A DNA stretch of 64,000 nt from NCBI GenBank assembly GCA_033220425.1, contig CM065651.1, positions 3,782,001 through 3,846,000 of the forward strand, read 5' to 3'. The notes beneath the pieces are model-generated. The model was not told where the DNA came from and ran no database searches. It saw only the letters and a list, made by a program, of their open reading frames with translations. The position numbers were made by a program, and so were the translations under genes. The DNA comes from Lepraria neglecta. Its lineage: Eukaryota > Ascomycota > Lecanoromycetes > Lecanorales > Stereocaulaceae. This document shows positions 33,880-46,900 of the stretch, piece after piece (position 1 is the stretch's first letter; the number at the start of each line of letters is the position of its first letter).

Positions 33880-34340
33880 CGACTATACTCTTAATACGTT
33901 GCCAGTAGTAAGTAGTATCTTATAGGTGAAGATTCTAATAGATACTCTAACTATATCGGTAGCGGTAGGAAATACGACCTTATAGTATCGCCCCTTAAAA
34001 TACGATATATCGAAAAACGGCGTAACGAAATACTATAGGAGTTATCTAACTCTATAGGGAAGTTAGATTATCTCTAGAAATAATTAGAAGCGGTTAAGAA
34101 GGAGAAGAAGTCGATAGTAGATTATAAGCTATAAAATATTAAGGAGTTAGAGGAGGATTAACGCGTTACTCCTATTTCTTCTAACGATTTAATATTTAAC
34201 ATCTCGTCTAAATAATTCGATTTCCCCGGCGGGCTAGAAGCCCCCGAGAGTTTCGACTAGTCTTCTCTTATCTCCGATAGAACTCTTATAGATATTCCTT
34301 ATAGTTCCCCGCAAGGTTCCTAAGAGGTTTCTAGGTACTT
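33880..34340 (+). other. Antisense coiled-coil-type frame in A2
   Basis: The plus-strand frame reads SNRYSNYIGSGRKYDLIVSP, then RYIEKRRNEI, AVKKEKKSIVDYKL and LIFNISS, ending with SDRTLIDIPYSSPQGS. It matches the frame in A4 residue for residue at many places (SDRYSN, RKYNLIV, RRIEKQRNEV, RTLIDIPYSSPQGS). Interrupted. Confidence 0.5.
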
Positions 34341-36358
34341 TCTATATTATCGTACCCTTTCTATTTAACTAGATAGAACTAATTCCTTCTATCTAGGATC
34401 CTCTCGACCTTATACTCTATTTCTTCTTCGATATTATAATAAAACGTCTCTTATAGCGATATATTAGAGTCTACTAGTTCTAAGAGTAAGATATAGAATA
34501 CCGAATATACTTTAGCGTTAGGCGGTAGTTAGAGTTTATAGTTAATAGGCCCTTTTACCTATTTAATTAAGAATAGTCTAACCTTAATATAATCTAGTTT
34601 CTTACTTAGTCTTATTATTCTTATATTTTTTATTAGGAGGTATAATTTATCCCCCTATTTTAGCTAAGGAATATTCTTTCTTTTCTTATTAATTTATTCC
34701 TTTAACTTACTATTTAAGCCTTTAATAGACCTTTATATATCTATATATAAACTCTTTAACTCTTTTACCTTTACTAAGGCTTTTTCTATATTAGATCCTC
34801 TCTTTAGATCTAGAAATATATTTATATTCTTTCCGTAGTTGGTAAAGAATAGGGTTAGTCCTATTATATCTAACCTTTTATTATTATACGCTAGTTATAC
34901 TATTAGAAGTAGCGAAACCTAGTTATCTTATTTCTAGTTTATATAATATCTTAAATATACTTCTATCGTTTAATTTATACGTTCTATTTATCTATTAGTT
35001 TATAGATAATATACTATTAATATCCGAAGTTTAATTCTAATTACTACTATAAGCGTTCTCTAGTAGTTAGAAGTAAATAACTTATCTCTATCGGATATTA
35101 TTAATTTAGGTATACTATAATCTCTTATTAGTTTATTAAGTAGTATAAAGGCTAACTAATCTACCTTATAGATTTCCTTAAATAGTATTATAATCGTATA
35201 CTTCGTTAGTTTATCTATAATAACTATAATTAAATCGAAGGTATCCTATATAGCTAGGTCCTTTAATAGTAGTAGTTTAACTATAAAGTCTATTATAATA
35301 TTATTCTATAGTAATTCTAGTATAGGAGTAAATTCTATTTGTCTATACTTGGCGTATTATATAGCTTTATTCTACTAGTACTCGATATATTCCTTAATAT
35401 ATTATTTAATACGCGCTCGAAGCTTCAGCGCCGTATATCCTTATCCTAGAAGTTCTATAGTCTTAGATACTCCTAGGTAACCTTATAGAGGGTCGTTATA
35501 GTAATCTCTAATTACTTCTTTAACGTATATATTAGGCAAGTAGATCTTATCCTAGTATTTAAGTAATACTAAATCCTACTAATCCTTTTGTAGGTTTATT
35601 GCGAATATATCGTTATTATAGGCCTTTACGATTCTATTAGTTATATTAGGTCCTAATATACGAAGGGTTATAGCCAATACCTAGTATAGTACTAATAATC
35701 TATCCGCTTCTTTTTATAGGATTAGTTATTCTATAATATTCTTTTCTTCTATATAGTCTAATCGCCTACTAAAAGTATCTACTCAACTATTATCCTTTCC
35801 TAGAGTATAGATTATCTTGAATTTATATTAACCTAATAGTTCTAACTATCGAACTTATCTTCTATTTAACTCTTTCGTTATTATAAAATTAAGAAGATTC
35901 TTATAATCTATAAAGATAGTTAGATTTAAGCAGCTTTCTATATATACTCGCTAGTTCTATAATATATATACTACGGCAAGTAGTTCCTTATTGTATATAT
36001 TATAGTTTTATTCTACTACTAATATCTTCCTTAAGTAGTAGGTAACTAGATACTACTTTTAGTCTTTTATTTAATATAGATATACTCTAATTATAAGATC
36101 CGAGGTATCTATTTCGATACGGGCCGATATATTAGCCTAAAAGGTATAGAGTACTAGTAGATCTATATATACTCTCTTAAGTATATCGAATGATTTCTAT
36201 TAGTCTTTTCCCTATATAAACTCGATATCTTTCTTTATAATATCTATTAGAGGTAGTACTTTCTTTAAATAGCCTTTAATAAATTTCCTATTAAAATTAG
36301 CGAATTCTAAAAAGCTTTATACTATTTTAACGTCCTATAGTATAGACTATTCCGCTAT

Positions 36359-36529
36359 TGTTACAGGCGTACCTCGTAGCCTCCTAGTCAGCCCTATCGG
36401 ACCTTCGGGCCGAGCTCAGGGGTTGCTACATATATAGATCCTTCGCTCGCTCTATATAGTTTTCCTCCTTAGATTCGATATCCTAGTCTATTCCACCCCT
36501 ATAACTTGACTCTAGGCGGCACCGTGACA
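36359..36529 (+). repeat. 5' LTR of the short LTR element
   Basis: 171 bp, partner of 37573-37743. Slightly more TpA than its partner. Confidence 0.9.
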
Positions 36530-37572
36530 TTATATCGAATCTCTATCGTTGACTGGCGATATTAAATAAGGTATAGTCGCGCGGGCGACTTTAAACAACC
36601 GTGGCACTTATAAAGGCACGTGAGTTAAAAGAATGGCCGACCACTCGTACTGGTTGCAACTGCGAGTCAAAACAAAGCAGCTACCTACCCCTAATAGTGA
36701 GCCTGCTACAATGGCACCGACAAGAGACCAGAATGGAATCACTAGAGACGGCAGTGAGCACCTACTGGAGTGAGCCTACTATAATAGCACCCCCACAACT
36801 AGCAATAGTGAGCCTGCTTGAACGGCACCAGCAACAGTGAGCCTGCTTGAACGGCAAAGTATAACAATCAGGACAATTCGTCAATTGCACCTCGTTTGAG
36901 CTCTGCCTCGTCTATAACTACAATAATCTAACCGACAAGCTAAATAGTGAGCCTGCTACAATGGCACCACCCAGTGAGCCTGCTATAATGGCATTAACTA
37001 TACGATGACGCTATACTCACATCGCACCCCTAACGACCCTGCAGCGCTTACATCGCTATAAGCCAACTATATGTTTCATTTCATTATCATACACTTCTTC
37101 CGCCTGCCGCTCGATGGCCCTTTTACCTACTATCCAACCTATGAGATCACGACCCCTACAAGGCGATAGCAACGCTGGACTAGGATGACTTGGCAAGGTG
37201 ATAGCAACACCAAGCTAGGGTAAGAGCTAGGAAGCTTGGTAGGACTACATATGGGATGGATACGGTGGAGTATGTGGGTGTACATCAATATAGCTGGCAG
37301 GGTTGAGATCACGTGATGAGCGCCAAGCATCAGGAACGCCACCAAGTTTAGGGCATGTTTTCGAATGCCTCGATCGATTCAAATTCGGCTACACTTTTGC
37401 TCAATATCGCGCTTGATCTGCAGCGCGCCTTTTCGGCCCTAGCAGCCACTACCATATGGCCAAATCGATCCGTTTGATATCGCCGCCGCCGCAGGCTAAG
37501 ATATAGGAGGGTTTTGGAGGCAAAGGACAGCTGTAGGCATCGCGGTCGATGCCTTATTAGAGAGGGGGGTGA

Positions 37573-37743
37573 TGTTACAGGCGTACCTCGCAGCCTCCTG
37601 GTCAGCCCTATCGGACCTTCGGGCCGAGCTCAGGGGTTGCTGCCTATATAGATCCTTCGCTCGCTCTACATAGTTTTCCTCCTTAGATTCGATATCCTAG
37701 TCTATTCCACCCCTATAACTTGACTCTAGGCGGCACCGTGACA
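37573..37743 (+). repeat. 3' LTR of the short LTR element
   Basis: 171 bp, partner of 36359-36529, directly after the polypurine tract. Confidence 0.9.
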
Positions 37744-40072
37744 GCTATAGCTTTAATCTTCTCTAGGCTTATACTAATACCTTCTATACTAACTATAAAT
37801 CCTAGAAATTCTATCGACTATCAATAAAACTCGTACTTTTCTAGTTTAAGGAGAAGTTTCGCTTATAATAGATATCCTAAGATATTCTATATATACTTAA
37901 TATATTCTTCCTTACTCTTAGAATAAATTAGTATATTATCGAGATATACTATCGCTGTTCGATCTAAGTATACTCGTATAATATTATTAATAAGTACTTA
38001 GTAGATTACTAGTACGTTGGTAAGTCCAAACGGTATTACTAGATACTTATAGTAGCTATATCTTGTTCGGAAGGCGGTTTTCTATTCTTCGCCTTCTTTT
38101 ATTCGAATTAGGTTATATACGCCTCTAAGATCCAGTTTAGTAAATATCTTTGCCTTACCGAGCCGATCCTATAGCTCTTCTATATTTAGTAATAGATATC
38201 TATTTTTAATAGTAATATCGTTTAACTTTCGATAGTCGATATATAGTCTTAAGCTTCTATCTTTCTTTAGTGCAAAGAGGATAGGATAACCTACTAGTAA
38301 TTTAGATTCCCGAATAAATCCTTTCCTAAGGTTCTCGTTAATATACCCGCGAAGTACCTTAAGTTCCTTTTCTAATAATATATAAATAGGTCTAAATATC
38401 GGCTCTCTACTAGGTTCGAGTTTAATCTTATAATCCTATAGCTAATACCTAGGTAATACTTCTATATTCGTCTCTTCCTTAAATAAGTATATCTACTTAC
38501 TATACTCTTAAGGGACGGAGGGTATATTAGTTCCTTCTTTAACTCTTACTTCGTTATTCTACTAACCTTTACTAGTAACTATAGAGTCGGACTACCTTTT
38601 AGTACCGTCCTTATACGAAGCTAAGGTAATATATATCTTAACCGATCTTCGGTTCGACTTCTTATCTACTATCGTCTGCTATTAATATATAGGTTCGATT
38701 TTAGTAATATAACTAAATTATCTAATCTCGAGTACTCCTCTTATCTAATCGATTATTAGATTATACTTCTTTAACTAAAGTATTCCTAAAATTATATAAT
38801 AGATAGCTATCCTAACGACGTTAAAGGTAATCTCCTTATAGTAGCGCTAAATTATAATAGGTAATAAAAGTATCTCTTCGTCTACCTTTCCTGTTGATAG
38901 TATTAACCTATCGGCTATCTAAAGGTTATACTATTACGACTTCTTTCGAGTTAGTATTCTAGTTATTTATACTAGGTCTCGTGATATAAAGTTTCTAGTA
39001 GCTCTAGAATCTATTATCGCAACGGTCCGCTATCCGTTAATAATTACCGATATTTTAATATATATATCGTATTGCGCGGAATACAAATATTACTTAGAGG
39101 TTAATATATTAATCTCTTTATAGCTACTCCTACTATAAGGGATTACTCTTTTCCCTAAACGGGAAGGAATTCTATAAGTTCTTTCTATCTTATATACTTT
39201 TGACATTTTCTATAGAGATATATATACTATTCTATTATATAATATTCTTCTATAGTCGGATCGTAGATTAGCTCCCTTTATAGATTATTCGTCTATATCT
39301 TTCCGTTCTCTAGGAAGTACTAATACTTTCGCTTTTAAGCTAGATACTACTTGTATAAGTCCTTAATATAGTATATCTATCGTTAGAAATCGTATTCTTT
39401 AGATAATTCTCCTTCCGTATATTATCTTGGTAGTTCGTATACTAGATATAACTAATCTATATAGTATTTCTATTATATTCGCCAATGAGCTAGATAGAAG
39501 ATATTATTTCGGTAGTCTTTTTTAATTTTGATACTTACCTATAGCTCTTTTAGCCTTTACTCTTTTATTTCTTACTTCCCTTTCCCTTTAGATATAATAA
39601 GTCTAGATTTAGACTTAATTAGTAGTTTCTTAGAGTTTCCTTCTTCCTTAGACATAGTAGATCTAGATATTAATTCCCTTAGTAGTCGTATATCTTCCTA
39701 CTTAGCTTCTAACGTACTAAAGGCTTCTTCCTACTCTAGGTCTATTTCTTTATCCTAATCCTACTTAGATTCTCCTTAAATATTACTACTATCTCTAATA
39801 CTTAGGTTTTCTTCTTGTTAGTCCCTAATTTAAGAGTTAAATTCATCCGTAAATTCGTCCTCGTTATTAGATTCCTCGTTAAGTTCGTCTTATATTATCC
39901 TATTATACTAGGAGTTAATATCTTCTTCGACTTTATCCTATACTAGTAGTTCTTCTTTAGGCGTACCGTCTATATTATCCTAGATATATACTCTTTCTAG
40001 TATATTTAGCTACGGTCGATATACTATATTTTTCGACTTGTAGTCTCTAGCGAAGTAGCTCGGTTTACTATA

Positions 40073-40853
40073 CATCTGCGAATTATATTTCTACCTCGAG
40101 GGTGCCTTAGTAGCCTCCGGGGCTATAAGCGGGGTGTACTAGAAAGCTAGCTCAGGAGCGCCTCTAGGGGCCACTAAGGCACCCTAAGGCAGTCACGAGG
40201 CAGCAAGAGGCAACCCTAAATTGATTCCGTTGGGCCCCAAATTTGGAGGCCACCCGCGCAAAGGTTATGCGATAAACCAGTCTGAATCAAGGCCCCGTAG
40301 GTGCCATATTGCGCGAGTTATTCGACTGCGCAGCGTTGAAATATTGAAGTTTTGGGGCTACGGGCGCTAGGAACGCGCCCAGCAACGCGCCCAGAAGCAG
40401 CGCGTCCAGCGTCTAGACACCAACAAAGCTAAGGCCTTAGCAGCCCCCTAACGAGCGCCACAAACGTCAGCGCAATCAGCGCAGATTGCGCAAGTCCATC
40501 GAATACGCATAGATTTACGCCGATGATATACGCTGTAGAAGCTGTACAGGCGCGTACCCCCCCGCGAGAACTTTGGCTGAATCGCCCGAATCTGAGTAGA
40601 TGTTGGGGCTGCGACATAGCGCTGCTGGGGGGTGAGGCTCCCGAGCGCTGCCGCCGATCATGGAACATCACGGCTTTCGAGGTTAAGCTTCTGGGCGCTT
40701 GGCGCCGAAGCTTGGCTACTCGGGCTGCCTTAGAGCTGCCTCTGCTGCCTCGGAGCATTGCGCGTTGCGCTGAGGCAGCGGGGGCACCCCTAGGAGCTCC
40801 GGGCGCTATCCACGGAAGCTAATATTTGCCGAGGCAGAAATAATTTGCAGATA
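40073..40853. mobile_element. MITE-like insert, 781 bp, with terminal inverted repeats, not RIP-mutated
   Basis: The left end CATCTGCGAATTATATTTCT mirrors the right end (reverse complement TATCTGCAAATTATTTCTGC), continuing to CCTCG on both sides. TA flanks both ends (TATA is also possible). Comparison with the uninterrupted family-A sequence near 52600 shows a clean insertion. The interior is GC-rich and keeps CpA and TpG, in sharp contrast to the flanks. The overlapping ORFs at 40429-40758 and 40523-40822 look accidental. It is probably a non-autonomous DNA transposon. TA duplication would fit Tc1/mariner. Confidence 0.75.
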
Positions 40854-41191
40854 TAGCTATAATAATTTAGTATTTTCTTGCCCCTATACTAATTCTTACC
40901 CCTAGTAGGCCCTCTAAAGGCTTACTTTCCTTTCTTCTCTATAAAGTCTAGTTCTATTAGTATTAGTCCGTAGGGGTTACATTCTTTATATCCTAGGTAG
41001 TAGCTCTTCGATTTAGTAAAAAAGCTCGAGTATCCTATTCCGCTAACTCCCCCGTTATACTTCTTCTCTATAACTCTTTCGAATAACTTATTATTAATCT
41101 CGATTACTTCTTTAATTAGCTTATCGAGAGTATTAATAATATAACCCGTTCTTATAAGTTCGGTTTTAACGTTATCCTTTAGTCCTCTCCG

Positions 41192-41350
41192 TAGTAGAGT
41201 CTTAGTAAGGATGAAATATACAACGCGGAAAGCAATTACAATGAACGAGTTATTGGGGTTGAAAGAGTTTAGGAAACTTCTAGCTACTAAGCGGAAGAAA
41301 TGCATAAGGCAAAGCGCAAGCGCTTACTAACTAATCTAGTAACTATAATA
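41192..41350 (-). repeat. 3' LTR of element C
   Basis: 159 bp, nearly identical to 51274-51432. Confidence 0.9.
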
Positions 41351-41399
41351 GTTGCCTCTGCCGAAAGATACCGTTCGCCCACGAGGCATCAAGAAGCTA

Positions 41400-43738
41400 G
41401 AAGAAGCTATATACATCAAGAGGATTGTATTGCCAGTGTCGAGATTCTATACGACTACGATGTTTCTATTATAAAGGCTCCGCTTGACTATATATAGCTA
41501 TCGTAGAAAGGAAGAATTAGCCGACTACTATTCAGGGTCGCCGTCATCAAGAAAAGTAGGTAACTATTATTTAGGGTCGCTATTATTAGGAATAAAAAGT
41601 CGATAGGTAGAGTATTAGTACCGTGCCTTTTCTCAGCTATACTTATTCGATAATATATAGCTCTCCTCGAATATTAAGCTCGATATTACTATCTTCTACT
41701 AGCTTCGCAAAGTTCTCTAAAGGAGCTTGTCTCTAGCTCTTAAATAAACTATTATAAAAGGTAATACGCGATATAGTAGGGAAAGTATCGGTGAAAAGAA
41801 CTATAGCGTCGTTAATACGCTTGGCGATACTATTATAGTATGCCCGATTATCTATAAGTTCGTCTATTTCGTTCTTTATAGCTTTAAAAGTACCCTAGAC
41901 CTTTAACGTTTATATAGGAACCTTTATCTACGGCATAAATAATTTCTAGTAGATAACAATCCTACTCTACTTAAATATACGTGTAGCGTAGCTATTGAAT
42001 ACCTTATAAAATCCTTTAAGTAGCTATACTATAGCTACTACCTTTCCTTCCGCGATACGTAAGTTCTTCCTAAGGTTTTTATTATCTAGAGTTAGGGTAG
42101 CGATAAGCTTATCCTTTGTATTATTATCTAGTAGTAGCTTCTCTTTATCTTTATTACTATCGATAAGAATTATATTCGACTTCTACTTTGCGGGTGTAGT
42201 ATTTTTTAGAGGTAGTAGAGGCTCCTACGTAGGCTCCTGTATAGGCTCCTGCGTAGTATCCTTCCTTGGTATAGTCTTCTCGCCCTTTCCTTTTACCTCG
42301 GTTACTAATTCCTTTAGCGATATCCCTACCTTCTAATGCTTCGGTAACGGGCCCGACGTGTTTTTTCCTCCCTTACACTTTAACTTTAAAGCTATCTCTA
42401 TAGCCTTACCCGGCGCAGCCTGAATTTCATAAACTCGGTCGTTAACGATAGTATATTTATTATATACCTTTATCCTAGTAAAATCTTCCTAGTCTATATT
42501 ATACGATCGCTCTCCTTTATCTCTATATATTTATATATATCCAAATAGAACCTTATAGACCTATTTTTCGGTCTTGCTATCGTAACGCTTTACTACCTAG
42601 CTACGATTCGTCTATTCCGAATACAACGGGTCCCTTAAATAGAAGACTATATACTATCTCTTATAGCGCTCTATCCGAGATATTACTTTATTCTTAGTAA
42701 TATTAGCTATCTATAGTAATAAAAGATTAACGCCAGTTAGCGGCTATATAGATTCGTCTACTATTATATTATAATTAGGCTCGTTATAAAGTAGAGGGTC
42801 GTTAACCTTCCGATCGCCCTTCTAGTCGCTACCTCCTTCTTTCTAGTAGATATATACCGGAATACTAGAGCGTAGCTTTATCGGAGTAGGGGAATCGTTA
42901 TTACTAAGGAGGATCCTAAGGGTAGATAAATTAACGCGGACGAATATATTAGTAGAGGAGTATCCTTTCGAAGGCTTGCGGAAAGGAAGGACTAGAGTAT
43001 CCTAGAGATTATCTAGCTCCCTTTTTAGATCTAGCCTCTCTTCTAGTCAATTCAGGTAGTTAGTATACTATAGTACTAATTATAGAAAATATATATAATT
43101 AATTTAGGGGGTATAAAGGTTAAGACCTTAGTATAAATCCGGGTAAATAAATAACTCTATATATAGGTTTTCGTCGATAGGGTAAGCTAAGGGACTAATA
43201 AGTTCTCTAAAAGTTACCTTGAAAGGATCGTTTATAAAATTCTATAATACGTGTACTAGCTCCTTAGGTTCTATAATAATAGGTAGAAGCTTAGCGTTTA
43301 CGGTAATAGGGTACCTCGGAATAATATACACGTTAATTGTTCCAACGATCTGATTAATATCAGGTCTGAATCCTAACCTAACGATCTCCTCGGTTTAGTA
43401 TTATAGATATTCTAATAGCTCGTTAATAGAGGGTAATCCGCAAAGAATAAACCGCGCGTTATCGTCTTCAGATAGGTAGTACTACAAAATAGCTTCGGCG
43501 TAACGATAATCTTTTGGTTTAAAAGGTATATCCTAGAAGCTATCGTATAAGGGTAAAGGAATAATAAACTTGGCATCCGTATCCTTTTCTTCTGTATAGT
43601 CTTCTTATAGCTCGAATTCGTGTTTAGGAAAAGATATAGGTTACGTTCGATACGATATCGCGTATAAAAGGTATAGGGTATAGGGTATAGGTAAGTTAAG
43701 TAAGGTAAAGTATTGTGATCTTCGCGAAGCAAAACCAA
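41400..43738 (-). other. Extra coding-like region of element C, downstream of pol
   Basis: Minus-strand, same sense as pol, between the pol end and the 3' LTR. An ATG at 43738 opens a 108-residue ORF, but the longer protein-like reading is in another frame (AKFIIPLPLYDSF, RPDINQIVGTINVYIIPRYP, VNDRVYEIQAAPGKAIEIAL, and a Gln-Glu-Pro repeat near 42230), with many stops. No reverse transcriptase, integrase, protease or hydrophobic anchor segment was recognised. It could be a captured gene or an element-specific accessory protein. It is preceded by a less mutated stretch (43740-43830) that might act as a promoter. Confidence 0.45.
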
Positions 43739-43843
43739 GCGCGTTACTATACCGTGATGAAGACGTGAAAATTGCCACCGAAAAAATCTCTGCAGCCCCC
43801 GCTTTTATGTCACTTATTCGGCTTTATCGATCCCGAAACATTT

Positions 43844-43966
43844 ATACTAACTTATACTAGAGCTATATAGATACGTGCTAGATAAAAGCTATAGTTATAG
43901 CTAGATACTAACTTATGCTAGAGCTATATAGATGCGTGCTAGATAAAAGCTAGTAGTTGTAGCTAG
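43844..43966. repeat. 61-bp direct tandem duplication
   Basis: Two copies beginning ATACTAACTTATACTAGAGC and ATACTAACTTATGCTAGAGC, in the non-coding gap between pol and the extra coding region of element C. Confidence 0.9.
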
Positions 43967-46900
43967 ATATAAGTCCCTCTACCCGTACTAGAAAGTAAGT
44001 TAACGTCCTCGTTGTCCTAAATAATACTCCGGGCCTTTAGTAAGACCCGCTACGTTTAACGTCCAGCTTAATAATATACTAATAAGTAATACTTATCGGC
44101 GCGTAAGAAGAAGATAGCGTTCAGGATTTCTTCTAAGCTGCGCTCTATTGTCTCTTTTCTTTAGATTCTTTTCGAGACTCTATTTAGTAGCTTTATACTA
44201 ATTAAGGTCTATATTTTTCTTTATATTCCTCGATTAGTTCTCTTATATCTATTAAGTTATTAATACTATACTACTTATTTTAGACGGGTCCCTATCCTTT
44301 CTACTTGACTAGGTATTCTATTACTATTCGCTTTCTATAACTAGGAAGTCTTCTCTCTCTTCGGTTAAGTAGACGTTTAATCTCGTAGTAATTACTGGTA
44401 CCTTCCTCGTCGTTGTCGAATACCGGGCCCTAGCTAGTTTCCTTTAGTCGCCTATACGGATCTTCTCTAGGCGGAGTAGGTTCTAGTACTATAACTAAAA
44501 CGATAGGGTATATAGTTATTGATTCGGGGAGGTCGAGCTTATATATAAGCCTTCTATATCTCTTAAGGATCTTGAATAGGCCAGCTCGTTGGTTAGAAAG
44601 CTTCTTATTATCTAACTCTAGTAATCGATATCTATTATAGAGTTTTAGGAAAACTATATCTCCTTCCTCTATAAGGAGCGGAATATGCTTAGAATCGTAG
44701 CGAATCTTTGATTCAGCCGCCGCAAAAGTAATTACGTCTATAGCTTCCTTTCGATTCGTAGACCTCGCGTTAGTAATATCTATCTAATTCTTAGATATTG
44801 AAATTGCAGCCGAAGTTCTATTATTAAGCTTTATTCTATATATAATCTTATTCGGTAATAATATTATAGAAGTATTAGAAGAATTATTAAGTACTAAGCG
44901 AAGCGTTACGGTAAATTCATCCTAGGGCTTATCTAGAAAACAAGCAATATAGAACCTTAGGGCAATTTCGACTATCTAATTCGTTCGCTCGGACTAACTA
45001 TCCGATTAAGGATAGTAGGTAGTAGAGACTATAAGCTTAGTACCTAATATCTTAAAAATAGCCTTCTATAGTATAGAAAGGAACTTCGGATCTCTATTAG
45101 AGATAATTACGTTAGGAATTCCCCAGTTAGCCAATATAGCGAGTAACCTAATAGCCTATTCCTCTATAGTCTAGGTATCCTTTCCGGATACTATAGTAAC
45201 CTTCTTAGAGAATTTATCGGTAACTATAAGTATAGTATTATAACTATTCTGTAGAATAGGTAATATAAGAATAAAATTAATAGTAATAGTATAAAAGACC
45301 TTAGGTAGGGTAACGATCGGTTTCATCTCCCCGTAAGGTATATACCTCTTGGTTTAGTTTAGCTAATAATTAGGATAATATAAAATATAGCGCTTAAGTC
45401 TTCGTATAAGGTACTTTATATAATAATTTCCGATAATCTACTTATATATACGGTGAAACCCTCTATAACTTCGCTTATTATAGGCTAGCTCGAAGACTTC
45501 TTATTCTATAGTCTTGGGAATATAGAGTCGTTCCCGGTTATCGAAACTATTATTATAGTAGATAAGACTATCTCGTAGAAAGAATTAGATATTAGGAACG
45601 CAGATATCATCCTCGGTACTTCTAGGATCTAGCTTCTTTAGTCTATCTTTTTCCTCGTAGAGAGTAATTATAATCTTAGACTATTTCTTATCCTCGATAT
45701 ACGTCTATAGAAGCTATTTCCGGTAGTCTTCTAATATTTCGGTAAAGGTTATATTATAGGTAAATACCTTATCGAGCACCCCTAGTAAATCTATATCTAT
45801 CTTTTCTTCTTTATTGCGGAGTAGTCTTAATAGGGCGTTAGGAACTATATTTTATTTTCTAGGTCTCTAACGTATATCTAAGTCGAATTATAAAGCGTAT
45901 TGGGAAGCTCGAACTAAGTATAAATTCATCCTATTAGAAGAGGACGAAGATAAGGTAGTCTACTAGACGATATCTATAGTAGCTAAATAATTAGTAAAGA
46001 TAATAACCTTTTTTATTAGTATCTATACCAGTAGGTATAGAATCTTCTTTAGGGTCTAGATTAACCTAGTAACTTCGAGTTCTATAGGCTAGTAGCGAGC
46101 CTTAGCGGTATTAAGTAGCTTCGAGAGGAAAAGGATAGGTTATATATTAGTCCTTAGAAAGGAATTTTCCTGCGGGTCTCCCTTTACGTAGTATACTATA
46201 GTACTAATACTATATCTCTTAGATATATTAATATCAATGTATAGTTAACGGGAAGGATCACGATAGTATAGATATATTTCAGATATTAACGCCTTCTAGA
46301 GTAGCTCGAACGACTCTAGCTCTTCTTCTATTAGGTCGAATCTCGTGTTCCGTAACTATATCTTTTATAGGGAGCTCTTTAATAACTCCGTCTTACGGTA
46401 CTAGAGAGGCTCGGTAATCTAGGTAAAGTAACTAATATTACTTCGTAACCAATTTGCTATCCTAATATAAGTTTCTAGTACTTATAGTATATCCGGGAAT
46501 CGAAGACTCTTAATAGCTACTACCCTTTCTATAGTAGTAGTTATACCAAAACTATCTACCTTCTACTCGAGTAGTATAATAGAAGGGTATACGAGGAAGG
46601 ACTTCTTCGGTTCTAGTATAATCTTCAGGCTTATAAATAAGGAGAAAATAGTATTTAAGTATTATAGGTATTTATTTATTAATCGGGAAAAGATAACTAT
46701 ATTATCTACGTAGTACCTCGCGAAGTATCGGTATAGTCGAAGGAAATTATCTATCTTCCTTTAGACGTAAGGTACTAATCCTTTGAATCCTATAGCGGCG
46801 ACGTTATAGTATTCCGCCCCTCGATACAAGATAACTATAAATTTATACCGATCTTCCTTCTTAACCAGGAAAAGATGGAATTAGCCGCTATAGTTAATAA

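Larger units (their letters stand above)
36359..37743 (+). mobile_element. Short non-autonomous LTR element (TRIM-like), 1.4 kb, nearly free of RIP
   Basis: Near-identical 171-bp LTRs lie at 36359-36529 and 37573-37743 (TGTTACAGGCG...CACCGTGACA), flanked by GCTAT duplications (36354-36358, 37744-37748). The purine tract AGAGAGGGGGGTGA precedes the 3' LTR. The 1-kb interior has no pol. It carries about six scattered copies of AGTGAGCCTGCTTGAACGGC and variants (36697-36995). The LTR pair differs at only a few sites, most of the C-to-T type in the left copy. CpA is frequent inside. It looks young relative to its host A2. An ORF at 36601-36840 just runs through the repeats and is not a convincing protein. 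Confidence 0.88.

Noticed and set aside
40429-40822. Overlapping ORFs on both strands (109 and 99 residues)
   Set aside because: They lie in a GC-rich MITE-like insert where long stop-free frames arise by chance. The products are Ala/Arg/Leu-rich without any motif.
43412-43738. 108-residue minus-strand ORF as an independent host gene
   Set aside because: It lies inside element C, and another frame over the same bases is far more protein-like. Kept only as part of the extra region of the element.
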